In this document: piece after piece, positions 35,881 to 44,252 of the stretch
Position numbering within the stretch: the first letter of the stretch is position 1
Layout of the letters: every line of letters begins with the position of its first letter
Source of the DNA: Dyella flava
Lineage (GTDB): Bacteria > Pseudomonadota > Gammaproteobacteria > Xanthomonadales > Rhodanobacteraceae
NCBI RefSeq assembly: GCF_016904955.1
Contig: NZ_JADIKE010000034.1
Span: 62,001 to 126,000, forward strand
Reading direction: 5' to 3'
Length of the DNA: 64,000 nucleotides
Notes under the pieces: model-generated
The model's input: the letters and a program-made list of their open reading frames with translations, nothing else
Databases searched by the model: none
Told to the model about the DNA's origin: nothing
Made by a program: the position numbers and the translations under genes

Positions 35881-36989
35881 GGCTTGGTCCCGGCCGCCGG
35901 CGCGGCGTTGTCCGTGTCAGGCTTGAGTGCGTGCACGGCGCGCAGGTTGCGCAGCTCGCTCAACGCTGCCCCCAATTGCACCGGAATGGCCGGCTTGAGC
36001 TGGCCGCTGAGCGTGGCGATACGCTCACGCACCTGCTGCACGGCAGGCGCTTGCACATCGAATTGCGCCGCCAGGCCGGCGTCCGCGCGCTTCAACGCAG
36101 CGCTGCATGCGTCGTCGTCCCAGGCGATCAAGGCGGCCTGCGCCTGGGCAAGATCCAGCGCCACCAATTCGCGCGCAATCCGCGTATCGGCGATATCGAC
36201 CGGCGCGCCGTTATCACGCTGAATCTGGATCACGCTGTACAAGGCGTGGCGGATTCGTGCCCATACGCCGTTGTTCTCGCTGGTCACCGGTTCGTCCAGC
36301 GGCTTGAGCGGCAGCTTGGGCAGATCGTTGCGTAGCTGCACCACGCTATCGAGCATTTGCTGGCGATCGCCCGACTGGCTCTTCACCAGGGCTTCGTGCT
36401 CGGCATCGATGCTTTGCCGAACCCCATCGAAAGCATTGTCGTTGACGCCGGCCAGTGTCTGGCTGGCCAGCGCATACGCCTGGGCTGCGCCCTGCGCATC
36501 ATGGAACAGGGTGTAACGCTCGGTGCCCATGCGTAGCAGGGCTTCAGTCTCGTCCAGGCGCATCGCATCCTGGCCGGAGAGTGTTTTTTCGGACAGACGG
36601 CCGACCGCCTCTTCCAGATCGCGCACGCGCTGATCCTGCGATAGCAGTTCTTCACGTAGCGAGCGGTTCACCTGGTCGGCGTCGTTCAAACGCTGCAACA
36701 ACACGTTGCTCTGGCCGGTGGCGCCGGACAGCGTGTGTTCGAGGGTATTGACCCGATCTTGCAGGCTGGCCGTGGTGCGTATCGCCGCCGCGCCAAGATG
36801 GCTGAGCTGCCATTGCCGCCACGCGACGTAGCCCACACCAACCACGGCGATCAGGGCCAATAGCAGGGCCAGGGCCAAGGTGCCGCCACCGGAACGGGCT
36901 GGCGCCGGGGGCTGATTGGCGCGCGTGGTGACGGAGGGCACGCTGGTGGGCGCGGTGTTGCGTTCGGGGGTGAGATCGTCCTGGCTCAT
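35877..36989 (-). CDS. hemX: HemX, membrane-anchored heme-operon protein
   Basis: 370 residues. A disordered N-terminus rich in Pro and Thr is followed by a single transmembrane helix (about 37-57, LALALLLALIAVVGVGYVAW), a coiled-coil (about 75-130) and a helical periplasmic domain with WARIRHALYSVIQI. It is often annotated as uroporphyrinogen-III C-methyltransferase, but it has no SAM-binding motif, so that name should not be trusted. It sits 9 bp after hemD and overlaps hemY. Confidence 0.9.
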   Translation of the reverse strand: MSQDDLTPERNTAPTSVPSVTTRANQPPAPARSGGGTLALALLLALIAVVGVGYVAWRQWQLSHLGAAAIRTTASLQDRVNTLEHTLSGATGQSNVLLQRLNDADQVNRSLREELLSQDQRVRDLEEAVGRLSEKTLSGQDAMRLDETEALLRMGTERYTLFHDAQGAAQAYALASQTLAGVNDNAFDGVRQSIDAEHEALVKSQSGDRQQMLDSVVQLRNDLPKLPLKPLDEPVTSENNGVWARIRHALYSVIQIQRDNGAPVDIADTRIARELVALDLAQAQAALIAWDDDACSAALKRADAGLAAQFDVQAPAVQQVRERIATLSGQLKPAIPVQLGAALSELRNLRAVHALKPDTDNAAPAAGTKP

Positions 36990-36998
36990 AAGCGCATG

Positions 36999-37805
36999 CT
37001 AACAGCCTGTGCGGTCGGCTTCGTGGGGTGGGGATGAACAGGCTTCCTTGACTGCCGTAAGCAAATCCGCCTGACCTGCCGATGCCGCGATGCGCAGCCG
37101 CTGGAACCCCGCCGAACGCGCCTGCTCGGCAATGCGTTCGCTGCTGACCACAGCCAGGGCCCTGCACAGCCGCTGCCATGCCGCCTCAGGCAGGCGTTGC
37201 ATCAGATGCTCCAGCGCTTCACCGCTGGACAGCAGAACGCACGCCGTTGTCGGTAGTTGCCGCACCGCATCGACATGACGCTTGTTCAAACGAGCCGCGC
37301 CACGGCCATACACATGCACTTCACGCAGCGTGCCGCCGCGCGACACGATCTGCTGCTGCAGCAGGCCACGCCCGCCGGGCGCAGTGATCAACGCAATACG
37401 CTTTCCCTGTAACTGCTGCATGGCGGGCAATTGCAACAAACCTTCGCTGTCCTGCCTGCTCGCAGGTGTCTGCGCGTGGATGCCGTGCCGCAAAAGCGCA
37501 CGCGCCGTAGCCAGTCCCACTGCAATAACCGTGGCCTGCGTCTGGCATGGCGCAAGCGCGAGCGCGTAGCGCACGGCAGCCGGACTGGTGAAGATCAACA
37601 CGTCATCATGCTGCGCATCGCCCCATTGCGCGCATGCCGCGGCGGAATCAGCTGCCGCGCGCAACGAAAGCCCCGGCAGCAACAGCGGCACCCCGCCGAG
37701 CGCGCGAACCTGCTTCACCAACGCTCGGCCCGTACCCGCTGGACGGGTAATGACGATGGTGCAGCCGGCCAATGCGCCGTCGGACTGGGAGGGTTGCTTG
37801 CTCAC
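36999..37805 (-). CDS. hemD: Uroporphyrinogen-III synthase
   Basis: 268 residues. Closes hydroxymethylbilane to uroporphyrinogen III. Family features are TIVITRPAGTGRALVKQVRALGG at the N-terminus, DVLIFTSPAAVRYAL, LITAPGGRGLLQQQI and VVSSERIAEQARSAGF. The start is GTG at 37805 with GGAG six bases upstream. It is the first gene of hemD-hemX-hemY; hemC, often just upstream, is not here. A family C repeat lies 31 bp upstream of the start. Confidence 0.92.
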   Translation of the reverse strand: MSKQPSQSDGALAGCTIVITRPAGTGRALVKQVRALGGVPLLLPGLSLRAAADSAAACAQWGDAQHDDVLIFTSPAAVRYALALAPCQTQATVIAVGLATARALLRHGIHAQTPASRQDSEGLLQLPAMQQLQGKRIALITAPGGRGLLQQQIVSRGGTLREVHVYGRGAARLNKRHVDAVRQLPTTACVLLSSGEALEHLMQRLPEAAWQRLCRALAVVSSERIAEQARSAGFQRLRIAASAGQADLLTAVKEACSSPPHEADRTGC

Positions 37806-37835
37806 GCCAAACTCCGTTTAGGAAGGGCAAGGGCC

Positions 37836-37919
37836 AAGAGAGAGTGGAGAGGAGTGAGGAGTGAGAGAAGAGCTGCATGCGCCTTTCCTCTTACTTCTCA
37901 CTCCTCTCCACTCTCTCCT
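37836..37919. repeat. Family C inverted repeat, copy 2
   Basis: A purine-rich arm AGAGAGTGGAGAGGAGTGAG pairs with its pyrimidine complement (about 37887-37919) around a short centre GCTGCATGCGCC. It lies between the divergent hemD and thioesterase genes, so here it is in a promoter region, not at a gene end. Confidence 0.88.
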
Positions 37920-37977
37920 ACGCTCATAGAGTCTAGCGTCTACACTGTGCGCTTCCCCTCCCCAAAAACGATGTTCG

Positions 37978-38460
37978 ATGGACAAGCTTGATCTGCACGC
38001 GGCCGCCCAGGCGCTGGTGGCCTTTATCCGCGAAGGCATTCCGTTGGCTCGCGCGATGGCGGTGGAACTGGGCGGCTATACCGGCGAACAGCTGATCCTG
38101 GCCAGCCCGCTGGCCCCCAATGTCAATGACAAGGGCTGCGCCTTCGGCGGGAGCCTGGTCAGCCTGATGACCCTGGCCGGCTGGGGCCTGGTGGAACTGG
38201 CGCTGCGCCAGCGGGGCGAGGATTGCGATGTCTATGTCGGCACCTCGAGCGTCCAGTACCTCAGCCCGGTGTGGGGTGATTTCCAGGCCCGGGCGCAGCG
38301 GGATGCGGACGCCAGCTGGGACACCTTCTTCGCTACCCTGGCCGCCCGCGGCCGCGCCCGCATCGCCGTGACGGCCGAGGTACCGGGCGAGGACGGCAGG
38401 CCAGCCGCCACGCTTGCGGCACAGTTCGTGGCGAAGCGCCGCGCCGCTGCGGCAGAATAA
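37978..38460 (+). CDS. YiiD-C-type hotdog thioesterase
   Basis: 160 residues of the YiiD C-terminal thioesterase family: GIPLARAMAVELGGYTGEQLILASPLAPNVNDKGCAFGGSLVSLMTLAGWG. The N-D-K-G-x-x-F-G-G-S segment is the family's hotdog helix and active site. E. coli YiiD carries an acetyltransferase domain in front, which is absent here. The substrate is unknown, probably an acyl-CoA. It starts at the ATG at 37978 with no strong ribosome-binding site. Confidence 0.82.
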   Translation: MDKLDLHAAAQALVAFIREGIPLARAMAVELGGYTGEQLILASPLAPNVNDKGCAFGGSLVSLMTLAGWGLVELALRQRGEDCDVYVGTSSVQYLSPVWGDFQARAQRDADASWDTFFATLAARGRARIAVTAEVPGEDGRPAATLAAQFVAKRRAAAAE

Positions 38461-38486
38461 GCAGACCTGGGTGGGGAGTAAGCTCT

Positions 38487-38903
38487 ATGCGTCGTATCGC
38501 CGGTCCGATCCTGTTGTCGACTGTGCTGCTGTTGTCCGGCTGCGCCACCGACAAGCGCGGTGATGCACTCACCCACACCATGATCGAGTACGCCAACGCC
38601 GTCCGTTGGGACGGTTTCGAGGCGGCCGAGCAGTTTGTCGATCCCAAGGTGCGTGCAGCCCATCCGCTTACCGATCTGGACCGCGAGCGCTTCAAGCAGG
38701 TACAGGTCAGCGATTACGACGACGGCAACGGCCCGATCCCGGCGGGCGAGAACGAGGTGCGCCAGGTCGTGCAGATCAGCCTGACCAATGTGCATACCCA
38801 GAGTGTGCGCACCATCGTCGATCACCAGTTGTGGCGCTACGACCCGCAAAAGAACCACTGGTGGCTGGAAAGCGGGATACCCGACATCAACCAGGAAAAT
38901 TGA
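38487..38903 (+). CDS. Small lipoprotein of unknown function
   Basis: 138 residues with a lipoprotein signal, MRRIAGPILLSTVLLLSGC; the lipobox LLSGC gives Cys19 as the acylation site. The mature domain has an NTF2/DUF4878-like look (YANAVRWDGFEAAEQFVDP..., VRQVVQISLTNVHTQSVRTIVDHQLWRYD...WWLESGIPDI). It is probably periplasmic-facing. GGGGAG lies upstream of the ATG. It precedes a rhodanese-like gene. Confidence 0.8.
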   Translation: MRRIAGPILLSTVLLLSGCATDKRGDALTHTMIEYANAVRWDGFEAAEQFVDPKVRAAHPLTDLDRERFKQVQVSDYDDGNGPIPAGENEVRQVVQISLTNVHTQSVRTIVDHQLWRYDPQKNHWWLESGIPDINQEN

Positions 38904-38943
38904 GCGGGACCGCCCCCTGGCCCGCCGCGCCCGGGAACTCGCC

Positions 38944-38949
38944 TATAAT
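38944..38949 (+). promoter_or_regulatory. Consensus -10 box upstream of rhodanese-like gene
   Basis: TATAAT matches the sigma-70 -10 consensus, 33 bp before the ATG at 38982. No convincing -35 is visible in the GC-rich DNA upstream. The predicted 5' leader would be only about 25 nt, and no Shine-Dalgarno is seen. Confidence 0.5.
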
Positions 38950-38981
38950 TGCCGTTTGCCTGCAACCAGCCCGGCCTTTTC

Positions 38982-39425
38982 ATGAACGATTTTCTGCACA
39001 AACTGCCCGAATTCCTGGGCCATCACGAGATGCTTGCCCTGGGCTTTGTCGCGCTGGTGATCGCGCTGATCGTCACCCAGATCATGGTGCTGCTGCGCAA
39101 GTACAAGGAGCTGACCCCGGCCGGCCTGACCCAGCTGATCAATCGCGACAGCCCGCTGATGATCGACCTGTCCGCCATCGCCGACTTCGAAAAGATGCAT
39201 GTGCCGGGCGCCAAGCATGTCGTCATGAGCCAGTTCGATCCGGAGAACAAGGATCTGGCCAAGGCACGCGAGCTGCCGGTGGTGGTCATGGACAAGGACG
39301 GCCGCAACAGCGACAGCGCCGCCCAGCGCCTGGTCAAGGCCGGTTTCACCCGCGTCTATACGCTCGGTGGCGGCGTGCTGGCCTGGCAGCAGGCGCAGCT
39401 GCCCGTAGCGAAAGGCAAGAACTAG
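38982..39425 (+). CDS. Membrane-anchored rhodanese-like protein (YibN type), catalytic Cys absent
   Basis: 147 residues: one transmembrane helix (about 17-37, MLALGFVALVIALIVTQIMVLL) then a rhodanese domain: LTQLINRDSPLMIDLSAIADFEKMHVPGAKHVVMSQFD and FTRVYTLGGGVLAWQQAQLP. It matches YibN-type proteins. The active-site loop reads VVMDKDGRNSDSA, with Asp where the catalytic Cys belongs, so sulfur transfer is unlikely and a binding or scaffold role is more plausible. The ATG at 38982 is preceded by a perfect TATAAT. Confidence 0.85.
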   Translation: MNDFLHKLPEFLGHHEMLALGFVALVIALIVTQIMVLLRKYKELTPAGLTQLINRDSPLMIDLSAIADFEKMHVPGAKHVVMSQFDPENKDLAKARELPVVVMDKDGRNSDSAAQRLVKAGFTRVYTLGGGVLAWQQAQLPVAKGKN

Positions 39426-39514
39426 GAGTGAGTGGAGAGGAGTGAGGAGTGAGAGAAAGGCAAAGGCGTGCCAGCTCGTGCTTCTCTCTCACTCCTCACT
39501 CCTCTCACTCGCTT
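39424..39514. repeat. Family C inverted repeat, copy 3
   Basis: The purine arm GAGTGAGTGGAGAGGAGTGAG begins at the rhodanese stop codon and pairs with CTCTCACTCCTCACTCCTCTC near 39483-39510. The loop CAAAGGCGTGCCAGCTCGTGC is closely related to the loops of copies 4 and 5. The right arm contains the stop codon of the convergent reductase gene. Confidence 0.9.
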
Positions 39515-40578
39515 CTCAGCGATTCGCTGATGCCGGCTCTGCCCGCGAGGATCTGCGCGAGGACATCCGGCGCGTAGTCGAATGAGTCGTAGTAAAGGCG
39601 TTCTTCGGGTAGGCCGGCGTCGATGAACAGTTTGCGTCCGGCGTCGATCATCGCGGGTGGCCCGCTCATATAGACGTCATAAGTGGAGAGATCGGGTTGA
39701 TCCTCCAGCACTGCTTCATGCACCAATCCGGCGCGCATGCCGGCGATGCTCGCCTGTTCCGGGTCGGACAGCACGGCGTGGAAACGCAGATTTGGCGTGA
39801 TCTCCGCCCAGCTTTCAGCGAGCTTGTGCAGGTAGAGATCCGCCGCATGGCGCGCGCCCCAATACACCTCGATCGATCGGCGGGTGCCCAGCGCCATGAA
39901 GTGTTCAAGGATGGCTTTCACCGGCGCAAATCCGGTGCCGCCCGCCATGAAGATCATTGGGCGCTCTGAATCCTCGCGCGGCACGAAGGTACCCAGCGGT
40001 CCCTCGATACGCAGTTGGTCGCCCACTTTCAACACTTCGCTGACCCAAGAGGTGAAACCACCACCCGCGACGTGGCGAACATGCAACTCGATCACGCCGT
40101 CGGCCCGCAATCCGTTGGCGATGGAAAATGGCCGGCGGCGGCCTTCGTCCAGGAGCACGTCGAGGTATTGCCCGGGCAGCCAGTTCAAGCGCAATTCGCC
40201 CGGCGCTGCTTGCAAATGCAGCCCGATCACATCCGGCGCCAGCTGCCATTTGCGGCTCACCTGCACCGTAAGCTGGCGGCGCGCCACGTCTTCGACCGAG
40301 GTCACTTCACGCGCTTCCAGCAACAGATCACTGACCGGCACGGCCTGGCAGAGCAGCACCGCGTGATGGGCGCGCTCGTTGGCGTCCAGAGCCGCCGGTG
40401 GATTGCGCGGATATGCGCAACGCTGCCCTTCGATCACCACCGCCTTGCAACTGCCGCAAACGCCGGCACGGCACGAATACGGCAAGGCGATACCGGCGCG
40501 CTGCGCGCCCTCCAGCACGGTTTCGCCGGGCATGACGCCGAAGCGGCGGCCGGAATGTTTGAGAGTGACGGTGTACAC
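39505..40578 (-). CDS. Ferredoxin-type NAD(P)H reductase, CDP-6-deoxy-glucoseen reductase-like
   Basis: 357 residues from GTG at 40578. The N-terminal plant-type [2Fe-2S] domain has C36, C41, C44 and C77 (SCRAGVCGSCK...LLC). It is followed by an FAD domain (RPFSIANGL) and NAD(P) domain (MIFMAGGTGFAPVKAILEH, YMSGPPAMIDAG). This is the AscD/ReD-type single-chain electron-transfer flavoprotein. No dideoxysugar genes are near, so it may serve another oxygenase or Fe-S partner. An in-frame ATG at 40605 is possible. Its stop lies inside family C copy 3. Confidence 0.88.
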   Translation of the reverse strand: MYTVTLKHSGRRFGVMPGETVLEGAQRAGIALPYSCRAGVCGSCKAVVIEGQRCAYPRNPPAALDANERAHHAVLLCQAVPVSDLLLEAREVTSVEDVARRQLTVQVSRKWQLAPDVIGLHLQAAPGELRLNWLPGQYLDVLLDEGRRRPFSIANGLRADGVIELHVRHVAGGGFTSWVSEVLKVGDQLRIEGPLGTFVPREDSERPMIFMAGGTGFAPVKAILEHFMALGTRRSIEVYWGARHAADLYLHKLAESWAEITPNLRFHAVLSDPEQASIAGMRAGLVHEAVLEDQPDLSTYDVYMSGPPAMIDAGRKLFIDAGLPEERLYYDSFDYAPDVLAQILAGRAGISESLRSE

Positions 40579-40662
40579 AATTAGGTGCCTGGAGCGATCC
40601 CGCATTGTCGCCGCGGTGGCGGTCGGCGGACAATGCGGCCTCCCCGCACGAGTATCAACCAC

Positions 40663-41103
40663 ATGCGTATCTGGAAGCAGGACACCGACCTCGCCCGCCT
40701 CAACAGCTGGAGCAAAAACACCCTGATGGAGGCAATCGGCATCCGCATAACCGCCGTCGGCGATGACTGGCTGCAGGGCACGATGCCGGTGGACCCGCGC
40801 ACGCACCAGCCATATGGACTGCTGCATGGCGGCGCATCCGTGGCGCTGGCCGAAACGCTGGGCAGCTCGGCGGCCATGCTTACGCTCGATCCGGAGAAAG
40901 AACGCGCGGTAGGGCTGGATATCAACGCCAATCACGTACGCGGCGTGCTGAGCGGCAGCGTGACCGGCACGGCCCGCCCGTTTCATCTGGGCCGCTCGAC
41001 CCAGGTATGGGAAATCCGTATCGAAGACGAGGCCGGCAAGCTGGTGTGTATCTCGCGGTTGACCATGGCGGTCGTGCCGGCGACGGCAGTGGGCGGACGT
41101 TGA
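40663..41103 (+). CDS. Hotdog-fold thioesterase (YdiI/MenI-like)
   Basis: 146 residues. Signature GTMPVDPRTHQPYGLLHGGASVALAETLGSSAAM contains the H-Q-P-x-G-x-x-H-G-G motif and the catalytic acidic residue E in LAETLG. GLDINANHVRG is also typical. It hydrolyses an acyl-CoA such as 1,4-dihydroxy-2-naphthoyl-CoA or a phenylacetyl-type thioester; the substrate is not decided here. The ATG at 40663 is chosen. It diverges from the reductase gene. Confidence 0.9.
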   Translation: MRIWKQDTDLARLNSWSKNTLMEAIGIRITAVGDDWLQGTMPVDPRTHQPYGLLHGGASVALAETLGSSAAMLTLDPEKERAVGLDINANHVRGVLSGSVTGTARPFHLGRSTQVWEIRIEDEAGKLVCISRLTMAVVPATAVGGR

Positions 41104-41124
41104 TGCGTACCTTTGCCAGGGTTA

Positions 41125-41289
41125 CCCCCACTCCGCTGCGGGGAGCGGCCAGGGTGAGCGGACAACCTCGCGCAGAGCTGCCCACGTGCTGAAAAACAGA
41201 CGCCCCATCTTCCGATGCGCGATGACCAGCAACATCGCAGGACCGGCCTCTCACCCCTGCCCGTTCCTCGGACCGGAGCGGGAGCGGAC
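41125..41289. repeat. Diverged family B element upstream of srkA
   Basis: Left arm CCCCACTCCGCTGCGGGGAG...GGGTGAGCGG and right arm CTCTCACCCCTGCCC...GGAGCGGGAGCGG have the same layout as complete family B elements, with substitutions. The interior (TGCTGAAAAACAGACG...) is not shared. The right arm supplies the GGAGCGGGAG ribosome-binding region of srkA. Confidence 0.6.
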
Positions 41290-41294
41290 CGCGC

Positions 41295-42245
41295 ATGTCT
41301 GACGAGACCCCCTACGCCCGCCTCAGCCCCGATCTCGTGCTGGATGCCGTTACCGCCTGCGGCCTATGGCCGGACGGCCGCTTGCTGGCATTGAACAGCT
41401 ACGAAAACCGGGTCTGGCAGATTGGCCTGGAAGAAGCCGCGCCGGTCATCGCCAAGTTCTATCGGCCGGGCCGGTGGAGCGATGCAGCGATCCTGGAAGA
41501 ACACAGCTTCGCCAACGAACTGGCCGACGCGGAATTGCCGGTGGTCGCGCCCAAGCTGTTTGCAGGACGCACGCTGTTGCATCACGACGGCTTCCGTTAT
41601 GCGCTATCGCCGCGTCACGGCGGCCGCGCGCCGTCGCTGGAATCCGCCGATCAACTGGAGTGGCTGGGGCGTCTTATCGCGCGCATGCATGCGGTGGGCG
41701 CACGCAGCAGCTTCGTGCATCGAGGACGGCTCGATCGCGATACGCTGATCAGGCAACCCATGCAGGCCGTGCTCACCGGCAGCCTGCTACCGGCCACACT
41801 TGCCGAACGCTATCGCCACGCCGTCGAACGCCTGGATCGCCTGGTGGCGGCCCGCTTCGACGCAGTCGGCCCCGTGCGCAGTTTGCGCCTGCATGGCGAT
41901 TGTCATCCCGGCAATGTGTTGTGGACCGATGCCGGCCCGCATTTCGTCGACCTCGACGATGCGCGCATGGGCCCTGCCGTGCAGGATCTATGGATGCTCG
42001 CTCACGATGAACGAGCCATGGAGGCGTTACTGGAAGGCTATGCTTCAATGCGTGACTTCGATCACGCAGAACTCGCCTTGATCCCCGCGCTGCGCGCCAT
42101 GCGGCAAGTGCATTATGCCGGCTGGATTGCGGCGCGCTGGCACGACCAGGCTTTTCCCGCCGCGTTTCCATTTGCCGCTGAAGCTCGCTGGTGGGAACAG
42201 CATATTGCGGACCTGCATGAGCAGGCGAATGAATTTGAAGAGTGA
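41295..42245 (+). CDS. srkA: Stress response kinase A (YihE-type Ser/Thr kinase)
   Basis: 316 residues of the aminoglycoside-phosphotransferase-like kinase fold. Phosphate-site motif LNSYENRVWQIG, catalytic loop LRLHGDCHPGNVLW, metal-binding FVDLDDARMGPAVQDLWML. E. coli SrkA (328 residues) counters stress-induced cell death and is Cpx-controlled; dsbA follows it there, while here a family C repeat follows at once. The ATG at 41295 is preceded by GGAGCGGGAG within a repeat arm. Confidence 0.93.
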   Translation: MSDETPYARLSPDLVLDAVTACGLWPDGRLLALNSYENRVWQIGLEEAAPVIAKFYRPGRWSDAAILEEHSFANELADAELPVVAPKLFAGRTLLHHDGFRYALSPRHGGRAPSLESADQLEWLGRLIARMHAVGARSSFVHRGRLDRDTLIRQPMQAVLTGSLLPATLAERYRHAVERLDRLVAARFDAVGPVRSLRLHGDCHPGNVLWTDAGPHFVDLDDARMGPAVQDLWMLAHDERAMEALLEGYASMRDFDHAELALIPALRAMRQVHYAGWIAARWHDQAFPAAFPFAAEARWWEQHIADLHEQANEFEE

Positions 42246-42436
42246 GTGGAGAGGAGTGAGAAGTGAGAGAAAAGCAACGGCATACCAGCTCATGCTCCTC
42301 TCTCGTTTCTCACTCCTCTACACTTACTTCTCGCTTTTAATGAGTGAGCGTAGATAAGCAAGGAGTGAGAGAAAAGCAGAGGCACGCCAGCCCACGCTCT
42401 TCTCTCACTCCTCACTCCTCTCCACTCACTCCTCGC
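42241..42436. repeat. Two adjacent family C inverted repeats, copies 4 and 5
   Basis: Copy 4 (42241-42330) starts in the last codons of srkA and has the loop AAAGCAACGGCATACCAGCT. Copy 5 (about 42341-42436) has the loop AAAGCAGAGGCACGCCAGCC. Both have GAGTGGAGAGGAGTGAG-like arms and pyrimidine complements. Shared loops as well as arms show a true repeat family rather than simple low-complexity DNA. The next gene begins 16 bp later. Confidence 0.9.
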
Positions 42437-42452
42437 TTTTATGGGGTGTTGA

Positions 42453-42890
42453 ATGCGTCTGATCCTGTTTCGACTGATCGGTATCCTGGAAATCGCCGGC
42501 GGCTTCTACGGCATGGCGAACTGGCTCCCGCGCCTGCTGGCCTTCGGCCCGCTGCGCACGGCAGCGATCGGACTGGTTGCGTTCGCGCTGTATGCCTTCG
42601 TGCTGATCGCCGGTGTGCTGTTGCTGGAAAACAGCGAGCGCGGCGTCCGGCTCTCCAGTGTCGCCCAGTTACTGCAACTGCCCCTGATCGCCACGCCGAT
42701 CCTGAGCTATGCCTTGCATTGCGGCGCATGCATCGACCTGTTCGCCGCCTTGCATATTCCCACCCGGCCGGAGTTGAGCTGGGCGTTCGGCAGTCAGCGC
42801 TTTGTACTTGAGTTTTCCGGTCCGGCCACGTCCCGGCTGGGCGTGAACGTGCTGGCGCTGCTGTCGTGGATGGTGCTCAAGCTGCGCTGA
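42453..42890 (+). CDS. Four-helix membrane protein of unknown function
   Basis: 145 residues with hydrophobic helices at about 4-22, 30-55, 67-88 and 127-143. A cysteine pair lies in ALHCGACIDLFAALH. The start ATG at 42453 follows GGGGTGTTGA. I do not recognise the family. It lies between the family C repeats and an rRNA methyltransferase. Confidence 0.65.
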   Translation: MRLILFRLIGILEIAGGFYGMANWLPRLLAFGPLRTAAIGLVAFALYAFVLIAGVLLLENSERGVRLSSVAQLLQLPLIATPILSYALHCGACIDLFAALHIPTRPELSWAFGSQRFVLEFSGPATSRLGVNVLALLSWMVLKLR

Positions 42891-42949
42891 AAGCGCGATT
42901 GTCGTTCGCAAGCAAAGAGCCATCGCCCGCAGCCGGTTATCATAGGCGG

Positions 42950-44122
42950 ATGAATACCCCCGCCGAATTGCCCGTTATCCGCCTGAAATCCGACCGCACG
43001 CCCGGCCACCCCTGGGTGTGGTCGGCGCAGGTGCATAAGCCTGAGTCACGCATCCCGCCAGGCAGCGTAGTCAACGTCATCGACACCCGCGACCGCTTTG
43101 TCGGCCGCGGCTTCTGGAACGGGCATGCGCGCATCGCCTTGCGCCTGCTCACGGCCGCTGCCGATGAACCGGTCGATGCTGCGTGGATCGCTGCACGTAT
43201 CGATCGCGCCGTGGCGTTGCGCCGCGAACTGCTGACACTCGACACGGTCACCGACGCATGGCGTGTCATACATAGCGAAGGCGATGGGCTTTCGGGCCTG
43301 GTCGTCGACCGCTATGCGGATATCCTGGTGATCGAATATTTCGCCGCCGGCATGTGGAAGTTTCGCGATGTGATCCATGCCGCCTTGCTGCGTCACTTCC
43401 CCGGCGCGCGCCTGTACTGGTTTGCGGAAAGCCACGTGCAGAAGCAGGAATCCTTCGACTGCCGCGCGATGGACGCCCCGACGCCGGTGGAAGTACACGA
43501 ACACGGCCTGCGTTTTCATGCTGCGCCGGGATACGGTCACAAGACCGGCTTCTTCGCCGATCAACGTGAAAACCGCCGCCGCTTCGCTGAACTCGCCCGC
43601 GGCCGGCGCGTTCTCGACCTGTGCTGCAATGCTGGCGGCTTCGCCGTGCATGCGATGGCTGGCGGTGCCAGCGAAGCGATCGGCGTGGACATGGATGCAG
43701 GCATCCTGGACATCGCGCGCGCCAATGCCGAAGCGAATAACGTGGCTGCACGCTTCGAACAAGCCGATATCTTTGAATGGCTGCGCCAGGCTGTCGCTCG
43801 CGGCGAACGCTACGACGCGGTCATCCTTGACCCGGCCAAGCTCACCCGCGATCGCACCAAGGTGCTCGATGCACTGAAGAAGTATTTCGCCATGAACCGC
43901 CTGGCGCTGGATGTGATTCCACCCGGCGGTGTGCTGCTGACCTGTTCCTGCACCGGACTGGTCAGCGAAGCGGACTTCCTGGAAATGCTGCGCCGCGTGG
44001 CGTTGAATGCCGGACGTGAAATCCAGGTGCTGGAAGTGCGTGGTGCCGGTGCTGATCATCCGGTGCGCACCGATGTACCGGAAAGCCGCTATCTGAAGGC
44101 CGTTTTCTGCCGCATCGACTAA
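42950..44122 (+). CDS. rlmI: 23S rRNA m5C methyltransferase, RlmI type
   Basis: 390 residues, SAM-dependent. An N-terminal PUA domain (VIRLKSDRTPGHPWVWSAQV, GSVVNVIDTRDRFVGRGFWN) is followed by the methyltransferase domain with SAM motif VLDLCCNAGGFAVHA, motif IV DPAKLTR and catalytic CSCTG. RlmI modifies C1962 of 23S rRNA in E. coli. The ATG at 42950 is preceded by AGGCGG; an upstream in-frame start at 42866 overlaps the previous gene. RlmO-like relatives exist, so target specificity is inferred. Confidence 0.88.
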   Translation: MNTPAELPVIRLKSDRTPGHPWVWSAQVHKPESRIPPGSVVNVIDTRDRFVGRGFWNGHARIALRLLTAAADEPVDAAWIAARIDRAVALRRELLTLDTVTDAWRVIHSEGDGLSGLVVDRYADILVIEYFAAGMWKFRDVIHAALLRHFPGARLYWFAESHVQKQESFDCRAMDAPTPVEVHEHGLRFHAAPGYGHKTGFFADQRENRRRFAELARGRRVLDLCCNAGGFAVHAMAGGASEAIGVDMDAGILDIARANAEANNVAARFEQADIFEWLRQAVARGERYDAVILDPAKLTRDRTKVLDALKKYFAMNRLALDVIPPGGVLLTCSCTGLVSEADFLEMLRRVALNAGREIQVLEVRGAGADHPVRTDVPESRYLKAVFCRID

Positions 44123-44137
44123 CCCACCACCGTAGCC

Positions 44138-44241
44138 GTAGGTTGGGTAGGTTGGGTTAGCTCCGCGTAACCCAACGGAACTCCATCGAAGCGATAACCA
44201 TCGTTGGGTTACGCTGCGCTAACCCAACCTACCCAACCTAC
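44138..44241. repeat. Family A inverted repeat, copy 3
   Basis: GTAGGTTGGGTAGGTTGGGT at the left, AACCCAACCTACCCAACCTAC at the right, centre containing TCCATCGAAGCGATAACCA. It lies between convergent genes, 15 bp after the rRNA methyltransferase stop and 11 bp before the end of the membrane-protein gene. It could serve as a bidirectional transcript end. Confidence 0.9.
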
Positions 44242-44252
44242 GACCAGACAGG

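Noticed and set aside
35877..36989. Annotation of HemX as uroporphyrinogen-III methyltransferase
   Set aside because: The sequence has a membrane anchor and coiled-coil but no SAM-binding glycine motif, so the methyltransferase activity is not supported.
39505..40986. Extended 493-codon reading of the ferredoxin reductase
   Set aside because: The extra 136 N-terminal codons run antisense to the divergent thioesterase gene; the family starts just before the VTLKxSG strand.
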